From: Garcia nutans
Taxonomy: Eukaryota; Streptophyta; Magnoliopsida; Malpighiales; Euphorbiaceae
DNA: 64,000 nucleotides
Reading direction: 5' to 3'
NCBI GenBank assembly: GCA_947685225.1
Contig: CANTUV010000010.1
Span: 4,278,001 to 4,342,000 of the forward strand
How positions within the stretch are numbered: position 1 is the first letter of the stretch; each line of letters opens with the position of its first letter. The translations under genes and the position numbers were made by a program. The notes beneath the pieces are model-generated. The model searched no databases and had not been told where the DNA came from. It saw only the letters and a list, made by a program, of their open reading frames with translations. Positions 22,750-36,122 of this stretch are shown here, one piece after another.

Positions 22750-25359
22750 TTGCTTTTATTTTTTTGGGCTTTTTTCTCGTTTATTTATTTATTTTTAATC
22801 TTTTTAGAAACATATAAATACCTTGGTTTCAACCTGAGGTGAAGAGCCAAGATAACAAGCGGAGGCTAGAACTAGCCTCCCGTTTGCAAGATAAGACAGG
22901 ACCAAGATTGAGCTGAAAAAGCTTAATTCTCTTTGGCCCTGCTTAACAAGCAAATATTTATGGAAGAGTTTTGTGGTTGTTATATAAGACAACAATTAAT
23001 TTTAATGTAATTAACGAATGGTGATCAGATTAGCAAGTTATGAGGAGGGAATTGTGGACAGCCACTTCAGAATATTAACTGTTATTTGTCTAAATCTGGA
23101 TTCTTATTTCTCCTGTTTCTTTGTTCGTATATTAGGTAAGTTTATTCATAACATAATTAAATATATAACAATAAATTACATAAGCAACAATATATGTAAA
23201 ATCACATTATTTATTTATCATTCAAGGTATCACATCATATCATGATATTCTTCTCAAACTGGTCAGAAAAAATTGATCTAAAATACAGAATTTGGTATTT
23301 AATTATAATAATTTATAATTTATAATTAAACTAAAACTCTTCGAAAAGTTTAAAATTGTTCTATATATTAAGCCAATTTTATTTTATAAATATAAAATTT
23401 TTAAACTTTTAATTTTATCATAATAAAATCTCTTAAAATATTTTTTTTGCTATCATAGAATAATATGATGATCATGTTTCATCACGTGATAAAAAATAAA
23501 AAATTTAATTATACAATTTGAAAATTAACAAGACTATTTATAATTTTAGAATTAAATATAAAAGTAATATGTCTAAAAGTTACTTTGATAAACTCATATA
23601 TATTAATTTATTATATAATTAAAATTAATTTTTTATTATATGATAATATGAGACTGTCATATCACTCTTTGATGATAGAAAAATAGTTTCTTTGATGATC
23701 AAAAAATAGCTTTAAAGGTTTTATTGAGATAAAATGAAAATTTAAAAACTTTGTTCTTATAAAATAAAGTTTAGGTATTTTAGTGGTATTTGGATAAGGT
23801 TTCAAGAGCATAAGTGTAATTAACCCGTCGCATACGTGTCTTTTCTTTTTTCTTAATTTTCTCAAGTTATCGCACACTACTATATATTATGTTAATTAAA
23901 ATTGTTGAGAAAGTTGTATACTTTTCTCATACACATTGGTTAAATATTTTGTCTGATATCTAGCAATCAAAATCAAATTTATATATATGAATTTATCATT
24001 TTATTTTTAAATGTTTCATTTAAATTATTCAAATTAATATTTTTTATTATTATTTTTTATAAATTCATATATTACAAACCTCGTATATTTTCCGCATATT
24101 TTATTTACGTTCATACTTAAAATTATTAAAATGTAATATTTAAATTTAATAAATAATATAGTTGCACGCATATATTAAAATGTTTTTTTAAAAAATTAAA
24201 TAAATAAATCCACATAAAATGCAAGTCCACAACTAATAAATACTGTTAGCGATGTCTTCATAGATTTATTTATTTTACAGAAATCTCTGTTCCAATTAAG
24301 ATTTCACCGGCTATAGTATAAAATCCATAACTGGGATTCTCCCTACCAAGCGTTCTACGTACATATATCATCGACTAGCTAGTGTTAAATATTATAATAG
24401 TTAATGTTTGGATTAATAGATCATTTTCTAACTTCACCTCCATTTTTAAATGAAAGGAAATTTAATTTTTTTTAAAAAATCATTTTTTTCAAAATATATA
24501 TTCACATTTAATTATTCTGAAATTACCAGTGGCTTTTCAATATTAGAACAATCCCTTCACAGGTTTAGCATCCTTCGTTCAAAGGATGTACACAAAAACA
24601 ATAGTATTGAAGTCAAACCATGACCGCTTTAAAAACCTAAGAAAACCTGAAAAATTTGTAAATCATTCTTATCTTCTGAAAAATCTAACAGCCTACTTTA
24701 TGAAGAAAATCAGAAGAACATTGTATGCATATGCTTTTCCAGTCATACGACATGAATATTTTCATTAAATTTGAAAGGAAAAAAAAATCATCAGCACAAC
24801 CATTCAATTGCCATTAACACTGTTTCTTTTATCACTGTCCTGTACATGGATGAATTTATAGAGAATGCCATTGTTAAGATCAAATGTAATAATATGATGT
24901 ATCAGTCAATACTCTGTGCAACCTCTGCCAAGGAACAATTCACTACTTTAATTATTTTGATTGTAACAGATAAATAAGCATCTTTTCTATCGATGATTTA
25001 TCATAAAATTCTGCAGGGTGGGTCAATGCATGGTACAATGGTACCATCCTGAAACTTTTACCTTGCTAATGATACAACAATGTGAAATATTTCACATGAA
25101 ATACATATAATATATAATACCTGTAATGGTGCCTGTTCGCCAGGTCCATTGTGGCGCTGCCCTTTTCAAAGTCAAGTCGCTCTCTTAACCACCAAAATGT
25201 CAGGTCAAGAATGGTATTAGCAAACTTGAATTGGAGGATCAACACCATGCCTTTTCAAAGTCAAGTCGCTCCTTCAACTTGCTTGCTAGATAGATTTGCC
25301 AGTGCTTAAGAGTCACACTATATATACTTTACAATGTAAATGACATAGATGTTGTTGCA
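22750..25359. other. Spacer between pectate lyase and alpha-amylase loci
   Basis: This 2.6-kb interval is the pectate lyase upstream region plus the 3' flank of the amylase pseudogene. I see short frames only, none with family features. The bases from 25020 to 25290 include two copies of CCTTTTCAAAGTCAAGTCGCTC (about 25159 and 25250), a small local duplication in the 3' flank of the amylase locus. Confidence 0.55.
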
Positions 25360-28300
25360 TTATGATGATTCCCAGACCTTGTAATCTCTTCCCTCAATCG
25401 CCACAGACCAGCTATTAGGCCCACTCGGTGGTTCATAATGACCTGGTCCAACTTTTACTGCCACTTTCTCATCAATTATCGCGGCATACACATCCCTTTC
25501 TGCCTTGGCAGTTTTGACCTTTGCAAGCACATTAGTACATGCAATCAATGTTTTGATAACTGTTTATATATCTTTTACCTTTCTTCCCCTTTGGGGATTT
25601 GTTCACTCTAAAATAATTGAAGTTAGGTATACTCCCAAACTACAGGGAATAATAAGTAATACATGTGCGCCTTAGTTACCATTGAAATAAGACAAGGAAA
25701 CAATAAAGATATGCAGTACATTGTTTTAAGTAGCATACAGTAATAAAGTGGCATCAAATATTAGGACCATGTTTTCTGTTTTTTTTTTTCTCTCTCAAAT
25801 GGAGAAATATGCAAGAGTTAAAATGTGTTTTTTATTATTTTCATATACTTCTCCAGTCGTGTCCTTGACTGAAGTAATACAAATATGCCGACTATATATG
25901 ACTAGAGGAAAAAAAATAAAAATATGAATTATATCACTCAGTTTTATTAACAATTAATTTTTAATTTCCAATGAAATTTATAAACTCAACAAAGATTTAT
26001 TACTCAATTCTTGATTAATTACATGAAGTTATGAATTGATACAAATTTACGCCTATAATAGAAAAGGGGAGAAAAAAAAAAGACTAATAAGGTAACAATA
26101 CTATAACCTCTTGTATGGTATTATATTTAACTAAATATACTTTTATTCACTATCATCACTACAATTTCAATTTCCAATTTAGCTAGCCTTCATTAGTTTA
26201 GACCACTCATTTAATTGGAGTCTCTAATTTGTCAATTTGACTTCAAGTTCAATGTTAACTATCGCAATTCCTCAAACCAGCTGATGCAGCATAATATCAT
26301 GCAATTATTATTTTTACTCCAGAATTATATATGTAATGATGCAAAAGAAAAAAAAAAGACAGCTCTATTTTGATACTTACTGTACTCCGGCAGTGGATTT
26401 CTTTCTGGGTTCTGAGGGATATAAGAGATGCGATTTCAGACCAATAATGAGAGAAGATGTGATCATAGAACACAGCAGGTGTTCCTGGATGAGTCAAGAT
26501 GTAAGCATATCCCTGCATTTCCTTCCCACCAGGAAATCTCCAATGGCCCTTTGGGAAGATAAAATACAAATTGGTTACTTAATAGTTTCAAAATATTAAT
26601 ATGTGAAAGCAGCATTAAAACAAGAATCAACTTCTCTTCTTCTTTTTTTCCCTCTCCTAATGACAGCCACCCTCCCTCATGATAAAGCTATCTGCCCAGT
26701 GATGGTCCAGCCAAAGCAAGGGTCCTGGACAGAGTCCTCATATTGTTAACCAATCTCCTTTCTTTTGTTGTTTTGGAAAATTCTCAAATTTTAGATATTC
26801 TTTAAAACATATATTTTTTTTGTCTTTCCTTTTTTACTCTCTTTTCCTTTTTGCCCCATATGTTCATGTATCCTCCTATGCACTAAAACATTCTAATAAG
26901 TAAACCCATTTAGAGATGACACTATAAATGGATGAAGATAAGGAGAAACAGAAAGACAGGAAGTAATCATTATGATCATCCTTGAGTAAACAAAAACCAC
27001 TTGACATCCCAGTACCAAGAAAGAAGAAAATCAATTCATGATTTCATGCATTATTAAATAATCAGATAACTCGGCTTAGATTTTGTCTCATTAGTTATTT
27101 CGTACTAAAAGTGGAAAAATCACAAGTTAAGAATTCTAACCTGAGTAGAACCAGTATCATGATTCTCTATGAAGGTGACAGCACGAGATGGCCACCATCC
27201 CATGACTCCAGGAGGCTTTCCCTTCTGATCTGATGACCTCCAATATTCACACCTCTCCAGTGCCTATGCCGATACAATTATTTGCTGTAAAATATTTAAT
27301 TCCTTGCTTTGAAAGCTTTTGCAAAAAATAACATAGGAAGTACAGAGAAAAGGATCAAGTTAGGATGATGCAGCAAATTCAAACAACAACATAGCAATTT
27401 TTTTTCAAGTGCTTCATCTCCTGCCACTTCACAGTTGAACAATTGCCACAATCCTTGGATTTCAGAAGATCATTAATGGCATCGAGCATTTGACACAATA
27501 ATCATAATAGTGAACATAAACCAGGTCTTAGACGCTCCTCAATTGATTGAACCAATACTTAGAAATCAAATGATTCTTTTCCCTCCAAACCATATCATCC
27601 CACAATTTTTGGCATCCCATGCAGTAATATATAACCGAGAAGAAGCCCAAAGAAGTCAACTAATTCTATAACTCAAATTTCAGCTATATAGCTTCAATCA
27701 ATTTGGTTAAGTATCACATTCTCCATTGAATGTTGCAATATCAGATGATTTCTTAAACCGACTGCTACATATAAGAGAAGAAAAGAAAGGAAATTGGGGA
27801 AACTAGTGGGCTGTGTGAACAACATTCAGATTGAGGCTAGGATAGAGAAATCATTAGAGAAAGCTGACGTGCATAAAAGACAGGAGGGTAACAACCTCGG
27901 TCAGGGAATGTGCAGTGAGGGGAATATTTAGAATTGATGAGCTGTGAATTGGGTAACTAACTATATAAGGATTGTATTGCCTACTGTTGCATATATGTGA
28001 ATATATCACAATTCTCTATTTCTCCACCCTTTTTTCTTCTCTCCTCTAATCTGTTCTAATCTCTTCTTCTCTCTAGTGCTTATTCTTCTCATTTGATTGT
28101 TGTGTGTTCTAATTGATTGTTTTGATACATTACACCCACTCACTTTTCTGCAATGTACTTATGAATCCATAGATCCATGTTAGACATTATCAAACAATCC
28201 TAGTCAACTTCCATCTCCCTATTGATGCCTCCAAACATATCAAGCCAGGATGTCATCAGAGGCGTGGAAGCCAATCTTCCTCTTTAGTTCAATAAGAGTA

Positions 28301-28864
28301 GACATACACAAATAATTTTGCTTCCAAAGTAATGCATACAAACAATTGAGGCATAGCAAAAAGTGAAAATAAAAGTGCCATAATTTTTTTCCCACATTGC
28401 TTTAGAACAAGCACAAAAAAGTTAGAAATAGAAGTTATATAAAAAAGAGAATATTATGATAAGCAAATTATAAATACAGTTTTTTTTTAAAAAAAAAAAA
28501 AAAGAAAAATGAGGCTACCACAAGTCCAAACACAGAATAGATGTACAATCTAGATTAATCTCTTTTTTACATGACCTATATGAACATAGGCATGCCTCTT
28601 TCCTTAGCCGTTTTAAAATGCATAATTAATTTTGAAAACTATGGTTTAGGCGAGAACTTACGGAATGAAGAATCCCTTTTGTAGTGACATCAAATGCACC
28701 AGCAGCTCCATTGGTCGCATTGATCCAGTCAATAATTCTTTGCCGATGTGCGTCTTGATTGTGATCCATTTCACCATATGTATAGCTGAGGGAATCCCAA
28801 TACTCACCGCCTCGATGTAGTCCTTCACATAACCACCCCAAAATCCTCTTGCAAAATCAAGCCT

Positions 28865-28867
28865 TCA
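28865..28867 (-). other. Premature TGA beside the catalytic nucleophile motif of the amylase
   Basis: The exon reads G-Y-D-G-stop-R-L-D-F-A-R-G, where GH13 enzymes have Trp before R-x-D. The stop lies three residues before the catalytic Asp, so any protein would lack the nucleophile, the acid/base Glu and the third catalytic Asp. Confidence 0.85.
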
Positions 28868-29687
28868 CCCATCATATCCAATTTCGCTCTGTATATCTGA
28901 TGTAACCAGCAAAATTAGCAGTCACAACTTTATATGAAATAAAATTGCAATTTGGAAAAGTTAATGCATGCTGTTTTAACAGAAATAAATGCAGCAAATT
29001 GAATTGACATGGGAAATAAATCCAGTCCCGATCATGCTCTGCTGATTAGTCAGTCAAATATTTCCATGAACCATTAAGAAAAACATTAAAATTTAATCAC
29101 ATCAGGGAAAACATATAGCAAAATCATAAGAATCCAAATAATATGATATGGTACTTAAGTTTGAAATCATACAAAAGGCCAGGAATATAAAAGAGGTTTG
29201 AAGTCATGCATATATCATATAGAAATAACCGACTTGAATCAAATAAATTATAATGCTTTCACACAGAATGCTCACCCAGCATCCCAGCATTTACATTTTT
29301 CAACACTAAGAGTCAGAATATAAGATTGCATGATCAGATTAAACAATGCTTCAAGATGACTCCCAGAAATTTTTTATCCTAAAAACTTCTAAATTTACAG
29401 ATAATAAGAAAGGAAGAAGATAACCTTAGCCAGCATAACCATTCTTTGAGATCCTTTCTCACAAAATCTTGTGAGTGATCTATTTTGGGTGCGGCATGAA
29501 AATTATCTCCACTACTCTTGTTGCCCCTACCCTGCAAGACAAAAGAAACTGAATGCATACATCCCAAAATATACAATATGGGCATGCTGAGTTCTATCAT
29601 GCACATCCAATTGAGACAAATAAAACACTCTGACTACATTAGCATGATGCATTTGTGTAAAATAGGTTTTCAATCATACAAGCAGGT

Positions 29688-30073
29688 TGCTACATGCAAT
29701 AGAAGAAGAAAGGTAGGAAGGTAAATAAGGGAAATGAGTGATGATGGATGCTTTTGATGATTGTTTAATGGTGAGGAAATTGATGTAGGCAGTGATTGGC
29801 TGTGAGGTAAGCAATAGGACAAAGGAAAAACAGAATGTAGGCACAGCAGTGGCAATAGAATATCCCCTGCTGCCATCTTTTGTCTCTTAGTTATTTTTGC
29901 TATTATCTAGCGTTGTACAGATAGCCTATGGGCATTACGAATGAATATCAGAATATTTCCCCTTCTCTATTTCTTCTTCTTCTTCTTCCCCTTTCTATGT
30001 TCTATTCTTCTTCATCCTATCCCCATTTCTGTCTATTAAATTGTGTCGAGTTATTTTGGAGTTGACTGGTACA
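29688..30073 (+). repeat. 5' LTR of the gypsy element
   Basis: It begins TGCTACATGC and ends CTGGTACA, and contains ATTGATGTAGGCAGTGATTG, shared with the right LTR. The LTRs differ visibly by substitutions and small indels, more than those of the nested copia. Confidence 0.9.
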
Positions 30074-30171
30074 AAGTCAGCTCAGGTGAGCATGATGAAT
30101 GGTAAGGAGCTCGGTAAAATGATTCAAAGTGACTGGAGTGGGGGTGACTGCCAGGTTGTTCTCAATATAGT

Positions 30172-30393
30172 TGTTGAATCTAATGAAAACAATCAGAAAA
30201 ACACCCTAATTCTGATTATATTTTTATATCTTCATTACTCCAAATATAATAGGTATTTATACACCAAAAAAATGCACAACTAGCTACAACAATTTAATTC
30301 TACAACCAAACCACTAAGCTTTACACTTAATAGTTCCACTTATACAATGATAAAATAGCTAACTACTAATCAACTAGATATTGTCTGTCAACA
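30172..30393 (-). repeat. 3' LTR of the nested copia element
   Basis: It is followed inward by CTCCCCCTCAAG, the complement of a purine-rich polypurine tract (GGGGGAG), as expected next to a 3' LTR. Confidence 0.9.
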
Positions 30394-30400
30394 CTCCCCC

Positions 30401-31171
30401 TCAAGTTGGTGCGAAAATATCATACATGCTCAACTTGCAAATTAAAATATGAAAGTTTCTATTGCCTAGCCCTTTGGTAAACACATCAGCCAATTGTTTG
30501 TTTGATGATACATGAAATAGACTTAGTGAACCATCAACCAATTTCTCTTTTATGAAGTGTCGATCTATTTTAATGTGTTTTGCCCGGTTATGTTGAATTG
30601 GGTTATGAGCTATGCTATTATCACAAAACATGGACAAATTATCTTTAATAAACAATTTTAATTCCTTTAGTAACTTTCGCAGCCATAGTAATTCACAAAT
30701 ATCTTGTGTCATTGCTCTGTACTCTGCCTCTGCACTTGATCGAGAAACCACACTTCGCTTTTTACTCCTCCAAGTAACTAAGTTTTCACCCACAAGAGTG
30801 CAGTAGCCAGAGGTTGATCTTCTATCATCAAGAGATCCAGCCCAATTTGCATCTGTAAAGGCTTCAATTCGAAGGTGACCATGTTTGTAGAAAAGAAGAC
30901 CTTTTCCAAGAGCAAATTTAAGATATTGCAGAATCCAAAATATTGCAAGTAAATGGGACTCACGAGGATCATGCATATATTGTTTAACCACACTAACTGC
31001 ATATGCTATATCTGGTCTAGTGTATGAAAGATAAATTAATCTTCCTACCAATCTCTGATATTTTCCCATGTCAACTGAAGTTCCTACTCCTGCTTGTAGT
31101 TTATGATTACTTTCAATAGGAAAATCTGTTGATTTACAACCTAGCATACCTGTTCCTTGTAAAAGATACAT
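30401..31171 (-). pseudogene. Copia RNase H region
   Basis: A long open frame of 256 residues carries GRLIYLSYTRPDIAYAVSVV, FTDANWAGSLDDRRSTSGYC, SRSSAEAEYRAM and the C-terminal HIKIDRHFIKEK / QLADVFTKGL blocks, which is the complete copia RNase H and tail. It is separated from the RT frame by a frame break near 31200. Confidence 0.9.
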
Positions 31172-31199
31172 GATATAAAGATTCCGTTTTTTGATCTAG

Positions 31200-31928
31200 C
31201 TACTTCAATTCCTAGGAAATATTGCAGTTTTCCTAAATCCTTAATCTCAAATTCCTGAGTCGGAGTTTCTTTAGTCGAGCTACTTTTTCTCTATCATCTC
31301 CAGTTATCACAATATCATCAACGTAGACAATGAGTAGAGTAATCTTGCCTTTAGAGTGCTTAATAAACAAGGTATGATCAGCATTACTCTGATGATATCC
31401 AAAGGAGATCATGACTTTACTAAATCTGTCAAACCATGCTTTAGGAGATTGTTTTATTCCATACAGAGCCTTCTTTAGTTTGCATACATTTTCTTGTGTT
31501 TCTTTACTCTCAAAACCAAGAGGGATTTCCATGTACACTTCTTCCTTTAGATCTCTATGAAGAAAGCATTTTTTTACATCAAATTGTTGTAGGTCCCAAT
31601 CAAGATTAGCTGCACAAGTCAACAATATTCTAATAGTATTCATTTTAGCAACATGAGCAAATATCTCTTGATAGTCCACTCCAAATGTCTGAGTGAATCC
31701 CTTAGCCACAAGTAGAGCCTTGTATATTTCAACTGAACCGTCAACTTTGTGTTTTACAGTAAATATCCACTTGCAGCCAACCAATTTCTTTCCAAAAAGA
31801 GGAGTGACAAGTTCCCAAGTTTCATTCTCAACAAGGGCATTCATTTCTTCAACCATTGCTTCCTTCCATTTGGGATCATTGAAAGCCTCTCTCCAATCCT
31901 GGGGAATAGACACAGAAGAAACAAACAA
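31200..31928 (-). pseudogene. Copia reverse transcriptase
   Basis: This open frame of about 230 residues contains WKEAMVEEMNAL, LVGCKWIFTVKHKVDGSVE, DVKKCFLHRDLKEEVYME, ALYGIKQSPKAWFDRF and the catalytic LLIVYVDDIVITGDD with the YVDD box intact. The end is shifted out of frame before RNase H. Confidence 0.92.
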
Positions 31929-32443
31929 GACAAATAGGAAGAAGATAATGAGTTATATGAAACAAAATTAGATATAGGACTTTTAGTGCAAGATCTAGTT
32001 CCTTTCCTATGGGCAATGGGCTTATCTAAATCATCAATTGAATAAGAAAGTTGAAAGGACTCACCAGAGGATTCACAAGAGTTTTCAGGATGAGGGAGTG
32101 ATTCTTGACGTGGTATAGACTGTATAATGGCATTCTCTGTGTTATTTTTCCTTGAATATCTCTTCAAATCAAATCTATCCAAACACCCAACATTTTCCTT
32201 TTGAACCAAATTCTCCTCCCCCTCCATAAGACTCTCCCCCTAAATGGGATTACTCTCCAGACTAAGGTCATCAAGACTCTTGGTCATTAAGACCCTCCCC
32301 CCGAATGGGATTACTCTCCACACCTTGACTCTTCTCCTGAATAGGATTATCAATATCAAGATTTACCAAACTAGGAATCTACTCTTCTCTCTCTCTCCCC
32401 CAGAAGAGGAGATTGGGAAGAATTAAAGTAGGGCACAGATTCT

Positions 32444-33560
32444 CTAAAAGTAACATCCGTACTGACAATATTTTCTAGACGGAGGATGATAACATTTATA
32501 TCCCTTTTGAGTTGGAGAGCAACCAACAAACACACATTTAAGAGCCCTAGGATCTAATTTTCCAACATTTCGATTATGCATAAAACAAACACATCCAAAT
32601 ACTTTCGGAGAAATAATATAAGAATTTTTACCTTGCAAAACTTCAAGAGGACTCTCAAAATTGATGGTTCTAAGGGGCATCCTATTAATTAGATAAGTAA
32701 TATGGTTTGGGTAGGTTCATGGTGAACAAAAAAGATCGAGCAACCTCTAATATGTGCCTATTCTTCATTTCAACAACTCCATTTTGAGCACTAGTATAAA
32801 TACAACTAGTTTGATGTATTATTAGACTCTAGATAGGCATGAAAACCACCATCCATGTATTCTTTACCATTATCCGTCCTCAGGATTTTAATTTTAATAT
32901 CAAATTATGTGCTAATCATTTTGTGAAAAGATTAAAAGCAAGAAAACACTTCACTTGTTGCCTTTAATAAATATATCCAAGTTATTCTGGTACAACAATC
33001 AATAAAAGTAACAAACCATTTATGACCAGACAATGAAGTGTTCTGAGTGGGTCCCCAAACATCAGAATGCATAGTCATAAATGGAACTATACTCCTATTA
33101 TTACTCAAAGGATAGGAGTTCTTCGTATGCTTAGCAAATTCACATGCATCACAAAACAGAGAGTCAAATGAAATTCCTCTAAACAAATTGGGGTATTTCT
33201 TTTCTAAGACAAAGAATGATGGATGTCTCAATTGTCTATGCAAATGTATTATTTCCTGTTTTATATCCTTATTTCTACCAAAAAGAGCTTGATTATTACT
33301 AGAAATATAATTTTGACTTTCATCCAAAATGTACAAGCCATCTTACAATCTACCACTGCCAATTACTTTCCCCGTTTGCAAATTCTGAAAAACACAATGA
33401 TCTGAAAAAAAAAATTACCATTAAGAGCTTTGGTTAGGGAACTAACAGACGAGATTAACAGGAAAACAAGGTACGTGAAGAACTGAGGATAGTTTAATAT
33501 TTGGAGTACAGGCAACAAAACCTGATCCGGATACAAGAGAAGAAGACCCATATGTTTGAA
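32444..33560 (-). pseudogene. Copia integrase, broken
   Basis: The frame at 32932-33336 has the zinc-binding H...H and C...C residues (HLHRQLRHPSFF ... FCDACEFAKHTKNSYP) and the first part of the core, MHSDVWGPTQNTSLSGHKWF. The frame at 32444-32680 has the C-terminal part, HNRNVGKLDPRALKCVFVG. The second catalytic segment between them is interrupted by stops. Confidence 0.85.
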
Positions 33561-34371
33561 CAATATTTCCTTTTGAGCATGGAGAATATGTTAGGAACTC
33601 TTTAGAAGAGCCTGTCATATGTTTGTTTGCTCCTTAATCTATAATCCAAGACCGAGTATTAAGCTTAGAAAGAAGGCACTACTTGTTTGCACAAAATTGG
33701 AAGCATAGTTTGCCATTTTTTTTAATTGCCACAATCTTGAAAAAAACAAGAAAGCCTAGTAGCTGATGTAAAAACACTTAAGAGACTCCTAGCAGAGATA
33801 AGAACACTGCTGCTTTTGAAAATGGCGAAAACTGGAAACGGAGAGCCACCACAGGTGTTGGAACTTGGATGAGCAGTAGCAACCCAATATGCTTAAACCA
33901 AAGAGCCTACACTATTAACACAAACAAAGCTCAAACAAACAAAAATCCTAAGAATAGTTTCCAAAATGGCGGTGTTTTTTTTTTTCAGGTCCCAAAACCT
34001 GTCCTTGAATAAACACTCACACCCGAACAGATTTCCACAAATGCGAGCACAAATTAGGGATATACAGGGCCAGGCGACCCCGACACAGGCGACCGGTGAG
34101 ACTTCCGGCAGCAGATGCGCCTTCACTCGCCGGAACGTGGGATTCTAGTAGATACTTCAGACAGCGCGTCTCACGCTCTGATCTCCTGGTCACCGGATTC
34201 TAGAGATTGGTCGGTCGGCTGATGGCGCTCCTCCCTAGGCAGGTGGTGTCACCGGACGATCACTCCAAATGGTGACCCAAGAGTTCCAGTGACCATCCAA
34301 AGCCAATGTTGAATACAACGCAAATTTTGAACAGAAATGAGTTTATCCCAAGTTTAAAGGCTCTGATACCA

Positions 34372-34593
34372 TGTTAAATCTAATGAAAACAATAAAAAAA
34401 AAACCCTAATTCTGATTATATTTCTATATCTTCATCACTCCAAATACAATAGGTATTTATACACCAAAAAAATGCACAGCTAGCTACAATAATTTAATTC
34501 TACAACCAAACTACTAAGCTTTATACTTAATAGTTCCACTTATACAATAATAAAATAGCTAACTACTAATCAACTAGCTATTGTCTGCCAACA
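34372..34593 (-). repeat. 5' LTR of the nested copia element
   Basis: It lies directly against the primer binding site (34360-34371) and is followed by the target duplication ATAGT. Confidence 0.92.
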
Positions 34594-34599
34594 ATAGTT

Positions 34600-35760
34600 G
34601 ACTACAATCCATCCTTCTACAACACCTCTTCCCAATTTAACCCATGGATTTCAAAGCTTACTTCAAGCACTTTTAGCCAAATACAGCCAACTCTTCCACA
34701 AACCTACTGGCCTGCCCCTTTTTAGAAACATTAATCATAGTATAGCCCTTAAACCTAACTCTGAACCAGTTAGCACGAGGCCACAGGTATCTCCATTTCC
34801 AAAAGTCCGAAATAGAGAGAAATAAAGAAACTAACTCAGGAAATATTAGAGAAATACAAAATCCAGCCAAGTCAGAGCCCTTTCTCCCCCCTTGCCTTGT
34901 TAGTCAAAAAGAAGGATGGAAATTGGAGATTCTGCATTGATTATAAGCAGTTAAATGAGTTGACTATTAAAAACAAATGCCCAATACCTATAATTGAAGA
35001 CCTATTGGATGAGTTGTATGGGACAATAGTCTTCTCAAAAATTGATCTAAGGACTGGTTACCACCAAATCAGGCTATAACCCTCCGACATCCACAAAACA
35101 GCCTTCAAAACACACACATACACTTTGAATTCAAGGTTATACCCTTCGGGCTAACCAATGCTCCTGCTACCTTTCAGGCCCTAATGAACCACATTTTCCT
35201 GCCCTACTTTAGGAAATTTGTACTGGTGTTTTAGATGATATATTGGTGTGCAGTAAATCATTAGAGGACCACCTGAAACAACTCGAAATAGTTTTCAAGA
35301 TTTAAATGGAGCATGAGTTGTTTGCAAAATATAATAATAAAAAAAAAATGCGAGTTGGAAGTGGGACTATGGGATATTTTGGTCATATTATATCTGCAAA
35401 GGGGGTCTCTACTGATGGCAGCAAGATTCAAGCCATGGTGGACTGGCCTATACCTCAAACTTTAAAGCAGCTAAGGGGATTTTTGGATTTGACTGGATAA
35501 TAAAGGAGATTTATGAAGGGTTATGGAGCTGTTTGCAAGCCACTGACTTTGATCAATTTAAGAAAATAATGACCATTGCACTTGTGCTCACCCTATCTAA
35601 TTTTGCTCAGCCCTTTGTGCTAGAGTGTGATGCCAGCAGGTGTGGAGTGGGGGCAGTGCTCATGCAGGGTGGAAGACAAATTGCATTCATCTCCAAATAC
35701 TTAAGCCCAAGAAACTAGAACTTATCAGCTTATGAGAGGGAGCTCCTTGCTATTATTTTT
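34600..35760 (+). pseudogene. Gypsy reverse transcriptase and RNase H, broken
   Basis: Plus-strand pieces are LVKKKDGNWRFCIDYKQLNE ... FSKIDLRTGYHQIRL (34897-35079), an LDDILV-type catalytic box near 35230, GYFGHIISAKGVSTDGSKI (35306-35500) and the RNase H start FVLECDASRCGVGAVLMQGG (35533-35718). The stop right after HQIRL and several frame changes make it inactive. Confidence 0.9.
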
Positions 35761-36122
35761 GCTGTTATCAACTGGAGACATTATTAGAACAAGGGAGCTT
35801 CATTATTAACACCAATCACCAAAGCATCAAGCACCTCCTAGAGCAACGACTCCACACTTATGTGCAGCAAAAGAGGATTACCAAATTGTTGGGGCTCGAA
35901 TATAGGATGAATTACAAAAATGGTAGAGAACAAGGTAGCCAACGCTTTGTCCAGAAAAGATGAAGATGAAAATGAAGGTAACCTCTATGCTTCTATAGCG
36001 GTTCCAGCTTGGATAACTAAGGTTGAACAATCTTACAAAGGTGAACAACAAGCTCAGGAACTTGTAACTGCTGCCGCCACTCATCCATATCAAGTACCTA
36101 ATCATTCACTCAAAAAAGGAAT

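Larger units (their letters stand above)
30172..34593 (-). mobile_element. Ty1/copia element nested inside the gypsy element
   Basis: Two 222-bp LTRs (30172-30393 and 34372-34593), TGTT...CAACA, are flanked by the exact duplication ATAGT (30167-30171 and 34594-34598). The element is in minus orientation, the same strand as the amylase gene. About 13 differences separate the LTRs by eye (roughly 6%). The primer site TGGTATCAGAGC (34360-34371, minus) abuts the right LTR. Integrase, RT and RNase H are present, but no gag could be recognised between 33600 and 34360. Confidence 0.93.

Noticed and set aside
22804..23245. Short ORFs on both strands upstream of the pectate lyase gene.
   Set aside because: No homology features, no splice partners, and AT-rich codon use; probably promoter or leader sequence.
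27805..28133. LTR-like stretch in an amylase intron: a CTATATAAGGATTG promoter-like word, a pyrimidine-rich block and an end in TACATTACA, similar in style to the gypsy LTR ends.
   Set aside because: I could not find matching 5-bp target duplications or clear TG start, and no partner copy is in the window. A solo LTR remains possible but is not supported enough to annotate.
33893..34148. Overlapping ORFs of 77 and 60 codons on opposite strands in the GC-richer part of the nested copia.
   Set aside because: No gag or protease motif and no continuation; treated as part of the unexplained segment of the element, not as a gene.
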